A stretch of 64,000 bases of DNA from Nelumbo lutea (Eukaryota > Streptophyta > Magnoliopsida > Proteales > Nelumbonaceae). Position 1 is the first letter of the stretch. Each line of letters opens with the position of its first letter. The stretch is taken from positions 135,923,017 through 135,987,016 of the forward strand of contig JAKGHH010000001.1 of the NCBI GenBank assembly GCA_022828595.1. The letters run 5' to 3'. This document shows, piece by piece, positions 34,478-44,545 of this stretch. A program made the position numbers and the translations under genes. The notes beneath the pieces were generated by a model. It made no database searches and was not told the origin of the DNA. It worked only from the letters and a program-made list of their open reading frames with translations.

Positions 34478-36023
34478 TAATGCATACAAATTCAAAGAAA
34501 TTTAATTTTTTTCTTGCAGAAATATAAATGGGATATAAACTCTCTTTTTCTTTGAAGAATAACCTCTGATTCTCTTGTCATGAACACAATTGAACTTGCA
34601 TTTGTAGCTTGTCACGGACACGACCCGTAAAGCTTGACGACTTTAATGGTAGGAGGTCCCTTGTAATGATTCGACAAAGATCTTCTTGACTACAACAATT
34701 TAATAGAAGATTTCTTGTTTGCAGTAATTTGATGTGAGCTTTCCTTGAGTACAGCAACTCAAAGGACCAAATTCTTCGATTCACGTGATACGAGACTGCA
34801 GTAGTTTTGAAGCTTCAACAGTTGAGAAGCCAAATTTTTGGTTGGGAATTGCTAGAGAGAGCTGAAGAGGAGAGAATGATTTCAGTTGAAAATCTCTCAA
34901 CATGCACGTGGCTAACAACATTTAATTTGAAACTTCAATAATTCAGCATCGGCTCATGAGCTAGTCTTCTTCCAAATTCTTTTGTCTTCTTCCTTCCTTC
35001 TCTTGTTATTTTTTTTTATCTTCTCTTTTTTGTAGACAAACCAGCTCTCTTCATCTTCTCGATTACCTCTCCCAGGGGGAGTTTCCTTGCTTTCCTCTCC
35101 ATTTTATAGTAGATGTCTATGTTTGAAAAGCCCTCCCTATTTCAATTTTGTAATCATTGTTATAAAAGGGAATGCAATTAGTGATCTTCAAGAGATTTGT
35201 TGTCCAACATTAATTTTCTCTTACCAAATCATCAATGAGGCAATATTGCACATTAATCTCCATTAAATAGGTCCCACTAGATCCTCCAGCTATTAACGTG
35301 ATTCTCTCTTATCAATCCTAATCAATCATCGACAATTTATTAATGGGGACATCTTACTAAGATCTAATTGATCCCCACAAGTTAGGCCATAGGATCATTT
35401 TTTTTGTGATTTGGTGGAGGGCCCACATAAGATAAAAGGAAATACCATATCAATTAGCCAGTTAGTGATTATTCATATCATATCAATTAGCCAATTGTAA
35501 TTTCTCCTTTTATTTTGTCACTTAAGAACATTTAAATGTCAATACAATTTAATCCAAACCCGCTACATGAGTTTGAGAGGATTTCTAGCTGATTTGCCAT
35601 TTTGCTATCACCTAAAGGTCGGGGTTCGGAATGGCAATTGGGTGATTACGCGCACCATGTGTAGCTTTACCATATGGGATTGGCATGCCAAGGGATTAAA
35701 TCCACTTACAAACAAATATATATTGGCCATCCTTCTTTTCATATTAATTTCCACTTAAATGTGGGTCCCACCAAGTTGATTAGAGGGGATCTCTCTAACA
35801 AGATTTGAGAGTTTAAGAAAACCTCTGTAATTGCCACTCAATGGTGGGATTTGTCTCAAAATGCAAGCCTCTATGTGGTAGGTGCTCATTGCTATTCACT
35901 TTGATTTGTAGTGGGCCCTATCCAATATCTTTTTTGGGCCCAAATTCTGCTATCCTTTTCTTAGTGGACCAATAGTTCATTTTCATTCAATTTCTTATTG
36001 GGTCCAAAATTTACATATCAACA
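34478..36023 (-). repeat. 5' LTR (edge-truncated) of the 32903-36023 element
   Basis: Matches the other LTR in order (AATTCAAAGAAATTTA, GGGATATAAACTCTCTTT, TTCTCTTGTC...) and ends CATATCAACA. Its inner edge lacks the GCGCGAAATTTGTGTTGACA terminus, so the deletion began inside this LTR. Confidence 0.65.
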
Positions 36024-36160
36024 CAAATAAATACTTTGGACCATTATGTCTGAACTAGTCCAATTCAATATGTCTTATTAATCCATCCAATCTGTCCAAA
36101 TTGATTTTGATTTGGACTTCTTCCAACCAAAAACCGGTCTATTGATACCCTTAATTCTGC
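36024..36160. repeat. Right half of the split MITE
   Basis: Continues the 32650-32902 repeat (AAATACTTTGGACC, then GTCCAATTCAATATG, ..TCTATTGATACCC). The same order without interruption is seen at about 58690-58860. Confidence 0.65.
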
Positions 36161-36364
36161 ATTTCTAGAAAATGGAACTTAGTTTTGATAAATGGAAGCT
36201 GAAATTCATGGCTTTAAATGTTATAGAAAATCAAGAAATTAAAAAAAAAAATGTCAAGAATACAAATAATTTTCTTGTACATTGAACCCTTGAAAATCCA
36301 TCATACACCATAGGGGTAGCACATTGTGTTGGTCTACCAATTTTCACCAATTGATTGATTTTTT

Positions 36365-39120
36365 TTTAATAAAGAGAAGAAGTGCTACACAAGCCTAGGG
36401 GTAGCATGCCCCTAGAAGTCACACAAGCAGATAAAATCTAAGTCCCAAGGAAGAGACTTGCAGTCAAGGAAAATAGAATTAGAATTCGGTGAAATAACCA
36501 AGTTAGAAATCCAATCAAGGGCCTGGTTGGCTTCCCTATAAATATGTGTATACCTTAATCCTCCACTAAATTTATCCTTGCACATCAGACAATCAGGACG
36601 GTTGGTAATCCCTTTGAGGTAGGAGATGACTAGCTTGGAGTCCCCTTCAATTATAATCTCATGATCTTTGAAGTTGCATGCTAGATTGTAACCCTTGTAG
36701 TCGATGATCTTGCCAGAGCAGTCCCTCACAATAGCAGCTACTGAATAGGTCCCATCACTTGAACGAGAAGCATCAAAATTGATGTTTATAGATCACTGGT
36801 TAGGTGGAGTCTAGGCAACATATTTCCACACTCTGACTCTATTAGAGCAAGAAGGGGAAACAATGAAATCCTTAAACTCCATAAGATCTTTATTAGCTCT
36901 CACTACAATTAACAAGGGAGAGGAATCCTCATTATTCAAAGTCTTCTTGTTCCTGCACTTCCAGATGTGCTAAAGAGTAAAGACACACTTTTCTTTTAAT
37001 TCAGTTGATCATGAATTGCTTTTCCACCACTCCATAAGTCTAGCATCGGATCAATTAAAATTAATGAGTTTGCGGTTAGTAATCCTCCAAACTTGGACAG
37101 TGAATATACACCCCTAAAAATGCGGTTGATGTCCTCCACTTCTCCACACCTACAACAAGCCCCATCAATGTTCATTCCTCTCCTCCTAAGCAGGTCCTTC
37201 GAAGGAAGCCTGTAATTTAAGAGGAGAAATAGAAAGACTTTTATTTTCGGGCGACACAATAAACTCCAAACTAAACCCTTCCAATTAACTAAGTTTTCTC
37301 TATTGCAACACTCAGTACATTTCAGCTTATAATCTGATTTCAAGGAGAAGGCACCACTCGGATTTAGGCTCCTAATCATTTTATCCTCCCTTTGATCTGG
37401 CGGGATAAAGATGGATTTAATTTTATTCCAAGTGTTTGAGGGAACCAAGCTTCGAATTTTGTCATCTCTCCAAACACCTCTCTCTTTATCAATGAATTCA
37501 CTCACCAAGATTTGATCATCCCCGCCGCGGCCAACATCAACACTAACCGAAAGGGGAGTATCATTGACCCAACAATCCGTCCAAAATTTTATAGAATTGT
37601 CGTTGCCCACTTCCCACCTTAACCCCTTTCTCAATAGTTCCCTAGCATTTAAGATACCTCTACAGGCCCAAGATATACCTTTCTTCACCTTGGCTTCCCA
37701 CAGATTTCCATCTTTTAAATACTTACCCCTCATCACTGTAACCTAGAGATTTTCCTTCTCACTTAGGATCTTCCGCCCAAGCTTCGCCAGGTTTGCTTCA
37801 TTAGTCCATTTGAGGTTTCTTAATCCTAATCCTCCTCACCCCTTTGGGCGACAGACTCTATCCCATTTCATCAAGTGAATGGACGTTTTATTTTCAGAGT
37901 TGTTCCAAAGAAAATTTCTGTAGGTACAATCAATGTCCTCTAAAGCGTTATGGGGAATTTTGAAAAACCGCATCCCAAACTGCAACATATTTGAAGTTAC
38001 TGAATTTAAAAGGGTAAGGGAAAGGGAAAGATAATTTATTCCACCCTTCTAATCTCTTATATACTATTTCTTTAACTCTTCGAAAGGTATCTTTTGTGAC
38101 TCTTGCGTTAATTGTGGGGGCCCCCAAATAGTAAGAGGATTCTACAAGAGTTGGGATCTTTAGAATCCTAGCTAAAATTTTTTGGAATCTGCCAGGAATA
38201 TTGATTTATTGAAATTTGGTTTCTGGCCAGAAGCCAAAGAAAAATCATTTAGGATTTCTTTAATTTTTAATTCAATAGGGATGGTGGGCTCAACATAAAT
38301 AATGCAGCCATATTGGGATTTTCGGGCAGTCTTTTGCCACCTTGCATCCAATTGGAATACATGAGAGTAAAGATTCCTTTTCGAGCTTCCTACTAAGAGC
38401 TTCAACACAAACATATGGGGATAGAGGATCCCCTTATTTGATCCCTCTAGAGGTAGCAAACTCCCTAGAAGGAAATACCATTAACCAGAATTTGAAAAGA
38501 TACTGTTCTAATATGCTCCATAACCCACCCATTCCAATTCTCATGAAAAGAGGACTTATTCTATGAACTTCCATTCCACCTTATCAATAGGCTTTCTCCA
38601 TGGCAATTTTACAAGCCATAATTCCTTTCTTACCTTTCATATTTTTCATGGTATGACTCATTTCACGAGTAATTAAGATATTATCATTAATTTGTCTAAT
38701 TGGCACAAAAGCACTCTCATACGGGGATATTAGATTCTCTAAGTAAGGTTTAATTCTATTAATAAGGATCTTTGCAATTACTTTGTAAATTACATTACAC
38801 AATCTGATGGGTCTAAAGTTATTGATAGCCTTAAGGCTTTTTGATTGTGGAATCAATGCTAGAAATGTTGTATTTAATGTGGGGCATTTCCTACCCACTC
38901 TTTACTTGCCGTCAATTGCAGCTACACATCTCTTAATTCATAATAGAGATTGTGTGGCTGCAATTTATGGCGAGTAGAGAGTGGGTAGGAAATCTGGTTT
39001 GTTTCTGGAGGGCACATTCAAGGTGAATGGTGGCTCTATCATTCCCAACCTCTTGACTTGATCTAAGGAATTCAGGATCTCTTGCTTTCTTTTAAAAACA
39101 TTCCCAAAATGATTTTTGTT
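36365..39120 (-). pseudogene. LINE ORF2 remnant
   Basis: Minus sense, from high to low coordinates: a linker reading NHFGNVFKRKQEILNSLDQV (about 39110-39020), a foldback insert, a reverse transcriptase start (FLALIPQSKSLKAINNFRPI, 38898-38584), more RT with the catalytic YADD region deleted, a zf-RVT domain (WKGLVWSLLCRPKIKVFLF, CCRCGEVED; 37736-36996) and an RNase H piece (EIIIEGDSKLVISYLKG, 36729-36412). A poly(T) run (36359-36369) marks the 3' tail. About 200 residues are missing between the linker and the RT, at the foldback. Inactive. Confidence 0.85.
38886..38993. mobile_element. 108-bp foldback (hairpin) element
   Basis: Two arms of about 48 bp (ATTTCCTACCCACTCTTTAC... and its near-perfect inverse ...GAGTGGGTAGGAAAT) surround an 11-nt loop. 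It sits at the point where the LINE lost its linker-to-RT segment. It looks like a tiny MITE; a target duplication is not obvious. Confidence 0.75.
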
Positions 39121-39303
39121 CCTTTATTTTAATTTTTTGGTCCCATCCACGATAAGATATGGTGTTTTGCTATGTGTGAACAATCATCGTCCACAAAATA
39201 GCGTGGATAGGGATGGGCTACACCCCAATTTATCATCCATAGTATTTTCTCGTGGATGGTCCACACTATGGTGTGGGTAGTTTGTGGGGAGGTTTCATAC
39301 ATT
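39121..39303. repeat. Repeat with GTGGATNGTCCAC-type motifs
   Basis: Contains GGTCCCATCCACGATAAG, CGTGGATAGGGATGG and TCGTGGATGGTCCACAC. Similar wording recurs at 47140-47330. Probable MITE remnant with unclear ends. Confidence 0.4.
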
Positions 39304-39409
39304 GGTCCTGATGTAACCGTTTTCGGCCACGTACCAATGTTTTGTGATGTAAAATTTTTTGGCAAAGTACCTCGTTATTCGACCCGGTGGTGGCGTGCCT
39401 TAGTGACGA

Positions 39410-39692
39410 GCTACTTGGTGGCGAACTCCTTAGGGGAGAACTGCTTGGTAACTAACTGCTTGGTGGTGAACTGCCTGGTGGCGAACTGCCTTGGTGGCGG
39501 ACTGCCTGGTGACGAAGTCCCTGGTGGCGAACTGCCTGGGGGTGAACTGCCTTGGTGGCGAACTGCCTGGGGGCGAACTGCCTGGTGGCGAACTCCCTGG
39601 TGACGAACTCCCTGGTGACGAACTGCCTGGGGGTGAACTGCCTTGGTGGCGAACTGTCTGGGGGCAAACTGCCTGGGGGCGAACTGCCTGGG
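39410..39692. repeat. 15/16-bp minisatellite, left part
   Basis: Variants of GGTGGCGAACTGCCTG repeated about 18 times. It continues at 42365-42550 after the nested element. Because 15-bp units lack stops in some frames, it creates long artificial ORFs rich in GELPGGELPG. Confidence 0.95.
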
Positions 39693-40445
39693 TGTTACGG
39701 TTCAAAGCAAGCTTAGCCTTGCCTACGCTTGGCAGGCTTACGTTAGGGACATGCCCGTCATTTTCGCCTGTAAGACTTTTGGGAGAACTGATGTCATCTT
39801 CAGGCAGACCACCGAAAGCTTAACGTACTCTTTGAGGAGGGGTGGTCGACCTCCTTGGGTGCCTAACCTTGGCACTCCTAGACCATCATCCCCTTGCGGG
39901 GCGGCCCTGGTTAACGGCTAGCATGGCTACCAGGGTTCCTCATGGGCGCACACTAGCTCATGGGGACAGTGTTGGACCGGCACTGCGCTGCCGACACTCA
40001 AGGGAGGCTTGGCACGCAGGCCTGGCTCAAGCATGTCCCTACACCTCGCCAGCCCCTTGCCCAAGCTGATTGAGCTATCCTGTTGCCCCTAGCGCATGGG
40101 TGGGTTCCGTCCCAAGCGGTTGCCTATCATCATGGCACACAGGTGCCTGTCATCATCGGCATACAGGAGACCCTACACATCGGTGCCAAGTCACCTCATC
40201 GGCGCATGGTCGCCTTCCATGATGGTTGTCCCCCTTTAGCACGTAAGCGGCGCCTCCCATGGACCGGTCTGAGCCAGAAGAGTGCCCCGGCCATTGGACT
40301 TGAGGTCATGATCCAGTGCTACTGACTTTGGTGGAGCCATCCCATCGGGCAACTCCTAGCCTCTAAGCGCACAAAGGCTTGTCTTGGCCTGCCTTGGCCA
40401 GGACGCCGCACGGGTTTCTTCCACTGTAGAATTACCCCCGTGACA
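39693..40445 (+). repeat. 5' LTR of the nested element
   Basis: 753 bp. By eye it differs from the right LTR at about 14 positions (around 2%), mostly C/T or A/G changes. Confidence 0.93.
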
Positions 40446-41611
40446 GTTGGTATTAGAGCAAGTTGGCCAGTTGCAGCCGCAGTTGGTTTTCAGCAGATTA
40501 GCCCAGAGCCAGTTGAAGCGGTCATTTCGACAAGCAGCATTTTGTGGGGTGCGGTCCCTAGTCACCTCCACCCAGGATCGAGCATAATTCAGATCAGGCC
40601 TGGCAAGAGGCCATTTCATAGTTTGTGGCCCCATTCCAATGACACTAAAACAGCTTCCCTAGCGGTTGCAGACGCTTTGGTTGTTGTCCTCATGCGGTGG
40701 CAGACGCGTGAGCCTTGATAGGAATGTGGGTACACTGCCCAAGCAGATTGTTAATCAGGCCTATCAAGAGGCCATTCAATGTTCGCGTTCCCATTCCAAT
40801 GACCCTAAAACAGCTTCCTTTGCAGGGGCAGACGCATTGGTGGTTGTCCTCATGCGGGGGCAGACGCGTGGGCCTTGTTAGGAATGTGGTTACGCTAGCC
40901 GTTGGAGCATGGCGGCCCTACACCGGCAAAGTATCAGGTGGACATGCTCAGCTTTCAGGTTGAACACTTGCAGCAGCAGAAGCTTATCATAAGGCGAGTG
41001 CATGTTCGGCAACTCATGGGTAAAAGTTGCCACACTCGCGTTCGAAGCGGTCAAGTCTCATTGAGGCAACAGCAGTGGGGCCCCCTCGGAGTGAAGATGT
41101 AGCCCGAGTCGGCGAGGCGAAGCGTAGTTTCGAGGGCCCAGGAGAGCATAAGCCATGGCTAGGTTTGAGTAACCCGCGCAGGGCGAGGTGAAGTCTGCAG
41201 GGCAGCATGGTGAAAGGGTACCCAGGTCATCGCCAACATGAGGAGTAGACCTATCAACGTGTTCGGTAGCATCACTGAAAAGCTACCAAGAAGACGGTTG
41301 AGCCTTGAGGTAAGATGATGCATGGGGCGGACCTCCGCGAAGCACCACACACATTTCTTCGAGGGCCCTTCTTTCACAATTCAACGGCATGGCCATTGCG
41401 CGGTTTGAGTAACCTCGACACTGGGGTGAAGTCCAGGTAGGGCGACATGGTGAAATGGTTCCGTCCCCATAAATAGACACCAATATAGGCAAGACCCGGG
41501 CTAGCCAGACAAGCCCTGGAACTGGCAAGGAAGTGGATGGCGCGGGACACAGACGCCCATTCACGAGGAAGACCCATTGTCGAGGACGACAATGGATTGA
41601 GTGGGGGAGCC
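40446..41611 (+). other. Interior of the nested element
   Basis: Contains the primer site, an approximately 160-bp direct duplication (around 40590-40735 and 40752-40895; both with CCCATTCCAATGAC, CTAAAACAGCTTCC and CAGACGCGTG) and the purine tract. Reading frames present show no retrotransposon domain. Confidence 0.8.
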
Positions 41612-42364
41612 TGTTACGGTTCAAAGCAGGCTTAGCCTTGCCTACGCTTGGCAGGCTTACGTTAGGGACATGCCCGTCATTTTCGCCTGTAAGACTTTTG
41701 GGAGAACTGATGTCATCTTCAGGCAGACCACCGAAATCTTAACGTACTCTTTGAGGAGGGGTGGTCGACCTCCTTGGGTGCCTAACCTTGGCACTCCTAG
41801 ACCATCATCCCCTTGCGGGGCGGCCCTGGTTAACGGCTAGCATGGCTACCAGGGTTCCTCATGGGCGCACACTAGCTCATGGGGACAGTGTTGGACCGGC
41901 ACTGCGCTGCCGACACTCAAGGGAGGCTTGGCACGCGGGCCTGGCTCAAGCATGTCCCTACACCTCGCCAGCCCCTTGCCCAAGTTGATTGAGCTATCCC
42001 GTTGCCCCTAGCGCACGGGTGGGTTCCGTCCCAAGCGGTTGCCTATCATCATGGCACACAGGTGCCTGTCATCATCGGCATATAGGAGACCCTACACATC
42101 GGTGCCAAGTCACCTCATCGGCGCATGGTCGCCTTCCATGATGGTTGTCCCCCTTTAGCACGTAAGCGGTGACTCCCATGGACCGGTCTGAGCCAGAAGA
42201 GTGCCTCGGCCATTGGACTTGAGGTCATGATCCAGTGCTACTGACTTTGGTGGAGCCATCCCATCGAGCAACCCCTAGCCTCTAAGCGCACAAAGGCTTG
42301 TCTTGGGCTGCCTTGGCCAGGACGCCGCACGGGTTTCTTCCGCTGTAGAATTACCCCCGTGACA
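41612..42364 (+). repeat. 3' LTR of the nested element
   Basis: 753 bp, preceded by the polypurine tract and followed by TGGG and the resumed host minisatellite. Confidence 0.93.
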
Positions 42365-42550
42365 TGGGGGCGAACTGCCTTGGTGGCGAACTGCCTGGAG
42401 GTGAACTGCCTTGGGGCGAATTGCCTGGTGGCGAACTACTTGGGGGCGAACTGCCTTGGGGCGAACTGCCTTGGGGTGAACTGCCTCGGTGGCGAACTGC
42501 CTGGAGGCGAACTGCTTAGGGGCGAATTGCCTGGTGGCGAACTCCGTACT
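42365..42550. repeat. 15/16-bp minisatellite, right part
   Basis: Continuation of the 39410-39692 array after the nested insertion. It ends at the same ACTAGGCGGTCGATGCC boundary as the array in the other LTR (45112). Confidence 0.93.
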
Positions 42551-42624
42551 AGGCGGTCGATGCCTTAGAGAATGTTGGAGCTCCCTGGTGCGGCGCAATC
42601 CGACTGCCCTCAGCACGAGGTGGT

Positions 42625-42925
42625 CTTCTTTCCTTTGTAGGCTGCGGGAGATGAGGGACCTGCGAGAACTTCATCTTTTCCTCCTCTTTGTAGGTGGCGG
42701 GAGCTGAGAGACCTGCGAGAACTCCATCTTTTCCTCCTCTTTGTAGGTGGCGGGAGCTAAGGGACCTCCGAGAACTCCATCTTTTCCTCCTCCTTGTAGG
42801 TGGTGGGAGTTGAGGGACCTCCGAGAACTCCATCTCTTCCTCCTCCTTGTAGGTGGGGGGAGCTGAGGGACTTCCGAGAACTGCATCTTTTCCTCCTCTT
42901 CGTAGGCGGCGGGAGCTGAAGGACC
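42625..42925. repeat. 53-bp tandem array in the 3' LTR
   Basis: About five to six units, each with CTCCTCTTTGTAGGTGGCGG and GACCTGCGAGAACTCCATC. Period 53 bp (units at 42661 and 42714). Confidence 0.9.
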
Positions 42926-43289
42926 TGCGAGAACCGAATCAGAGGTCCCGGGGGTACTTTCCCGGTGGGGGCTCTCCGATGCTTAAGTTAGCACTCTTAT
43001 TGTAGAGAGCTTTGAAGATAATATGAGAGAGCTAGAGAGCAGGGTTACTTCCCTTTCTTTTCCCCCCCTTTCCCCTTTGGGGGGTGAGGTCTTTATATAC
43101 CGGAGTCTTCGCGGGTTAGGTGGGTGAAAAGCCTCCAAACGGTAAGACTCGTCGCATCCTGTCAGAACCGGGGTACGGTGGTGAACTCCTCGAGGTCGTT
43201 AGGCTGGCACTTGTGTCAGGCGGCCAGGTCGGCGCTTGGGCCGGGTTGTCAGAGGGGTGCCTGCATCAGTCGGCAGGTCAGTGTTTAGG

Positions 43290-43410
43290 CCAGGTCGTCA
43301 GGTCGGCGCCTGTGTCAGTCGGCGGGACAGTGTCTAGATCAGGTCGTCAAGATGGCGCCTGTGTCAGTCGGCGGGTCAGTGTCTAGATCAAGTCGTCAAG
43401 CTGGCGCCTT
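43290..43410. repeat. 49-bp tandem array in the 3' LTR
   Basis: CAGGTCGTCA-type units start at 43291, 43340 and 43389, each with GGCGCCTGTGTCAGTCGGCG. Diverged units extend back to about 43190. Confidence 0.85.
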
Positions 43411-43640
43411 GGTCGGATCATGCGCTAGGCTGGTCCAGGTCGGCCAGGTTGCGCAGGCCGTGCGCAGTTCGCGCACGCCGTGCAGGCGCGCGTCAGGCCG
43501 CGTGCAGGTCGCGCCAGGCCGGCCAGACAGGTGCCCGGGTGGGTCACCAACTTCGTAAGTTTGTTGGCTGGGTGTTTTCCTAGTTGTCACGGGGTGCCAT
43601 GTGTCACAATTTTACTGGAGGGCCAAATCTGCCCTCATCA

Positions 43641-43660
43641 ATAGCCCCCCACTCCCGAGC
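43641..43660 (-). other. Polypurine tract of the outer element
   Basis: Minus sense GCTCGGGAGTGGGGGGCTAT, directly followed by the LTR start TGATGAGG. Confidence 0.88.
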
Positions 43661-43738
43661 TGATAGTAACTCAGCGAAGGGAGTAGATTTCTTTTGGCCC
43701 GTAAGTCAATGAGCTAGTAAGTGCTGATCCAATTGCTA

Positions 43739-44115
43739 GTATGGCCCGTAGGCTTTGGGAGCGACTCGTAGTCTATTCTTTTTTGACTTTGCCCGTGCCG
43801 AAGAGGCGACTGGGTCTTGAGCAGCAATGTAGCCCGTAGGCTTTTGGGAGCGACTCGTAGTCTACTCTCTTATTTTGACTTTTGCCCGTGCCGGAGAGGC
43901 GACCAGGTCTTAAGCAGTAATGTGGCCCGTAGGCTTTTGGGAGCGACTCGTAGTCTACTCTTCTTTGACTTTTGCCCGTGCTGGAGAGGCGACCGGGTCT
44001 TAAGCAGTAATGTAGCCCGTAGGCTTTTGGGAGTGACTCGTAGTCTACTCTTTTTTTACTTTTGCCCGTGCCGGAGAGGCAACCGGGTCTTAAGCAGTAA
44101 TGTGGCCCGTAGGCT
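43739..44115. repeat. Approximately 90-bp tandem array in the interior of the outer element
   Basis: Units start at about 43739, 43827, 43920, 44010 and 44100. Each holds GCCCGTAGGCTTTTGGGAG, CGACTCGTAGTCTACTC and GAGAGGCGACCGGGTCTTA. The 164-codon ORF over it (43817-44311) is a by-product of the array and has no known domain. Confidence 0.92.
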
Positions 44116-44527
44116 TGGCCTGCATCAGCTTCGTAATGCCGGTCACCTACTCCTACAAGAAGCTACTAGGGGCTCGACCTTCGGGGGCAACACCACTAAC
44201 TTTAGGTTGCCAGCTCACACGGGAGCCTTGGAAGGCTCGACCAGTAAGGGCGCCTATGTAGTCAGTTGGCCGCCAACTCCCGCGGAAGCCACGAAGAGCT
44301 CATCTTTGTAGGGGGGACCTTGCAGAGAGGACTGATGTGGCATTATCTGAATTGAAAGTAAGGTTGGTAGAGCTACTTAGTCCGTTAGCTCCCTGCATAG
44401 TCTCTGAGTTCATAAAAAATGTAAACTATAAAGCGATAGCTTCAATTTCTAAAAAGTGAGGACTTAGTTTTGGCAAGATGAGAACTTAGCTTTGGTAGGA
44501 TGAGAACTTAGCTTTTTGTAGCGGTTT

Positions 44528-44543
44528 CCCACAGACGGCGCCA
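44528..44543 (-). other. Primer-binding site of the outer element
   Basis: Minus sense TGGCGCCGTCTGTGGG, two bases inside the 5' LTR end. This is a widespread plant Gypsy primer site, complementary to a tRNA 3' end. Confidence 0.85.
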
Positions 44544-44545
44544 AT

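Larger units (their letters stand above)
32903..36023 (-). mobile_element. Internally deleted LTR retrotransposon
   Basis: Plus-strand ends TGTCAACACAAAT (32903) and CATATCAACA (36023), with flanks CCAAT (32898-32902) and CAAAT (36024-36028): a 5-bp duplication with one mismatch. Two LTR-like copies (32903-34197 and about 34478-36023) surround only about 280 bp of interior. On the minus strand a purine tract (AACTTGGGGGGCATT, 34198-34212) directly precedes the LTR start TGTTGATA, so element sense is minus and its coding region is gone. Family cannot be assigned without proteins. Confidence 0.75.
39693..42364 (+). mobile_element. Nested non-autonomous LTR element, 2672 bp
   Basis: Identical-length LTRs of 753 bp (39693-40445 and 41612-42364), each TGTTACGG...CGTGACA. 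TGGG occurs on both sides (39689-39692 and 42365-42368), a short target duplication inside the host minisatellite. A primer site TTGGTATTAGAGC (40447-40459; close to the initiator-Met tRNA complement TGGTATCAGAGC) follows the left LTR. A purine tract GAGTGGGGGAGCC (41599-41611) precedes the right LTR. The 1166-bp interior has no recognisable gag or pol and an internal duplication. It is a TRIM/LARD-like element mobilised in trans. Confidence 0.93.
39309..43640 (-). repeat. 3' LTR of the outer element (split by a nested element)
   Basis: The portion left of the insertion is 39309-39692, the portion right of it 42365-43640. It carries three tandem arrays, a TATA-like element (GTATATAAAG on minus, 43091-43100) and the 18-nt motif (42974-42991). 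Confidence 0.9.

Noticed and set aside
32903..36023. Simple tandem duplication of a 1.5-kb segment
   Set aside because: TG..CA ends, a 5-bp flanking duplication, a purine tract next to one copy, and the split host MITE all favour an LTR element.
39410..39692. CRISPR-like repeated array
   Set aside because: Units are contiguous 15/16-bp variants without unique spacers, inside an LTR of a plant retrotransposon.
41014..41624. Several ORFs in the nested LTR element interior
   Set aside because: GC-rich sequence gives open frames by chance on both strands; none matches gag, protease, RT or integrase motifs.
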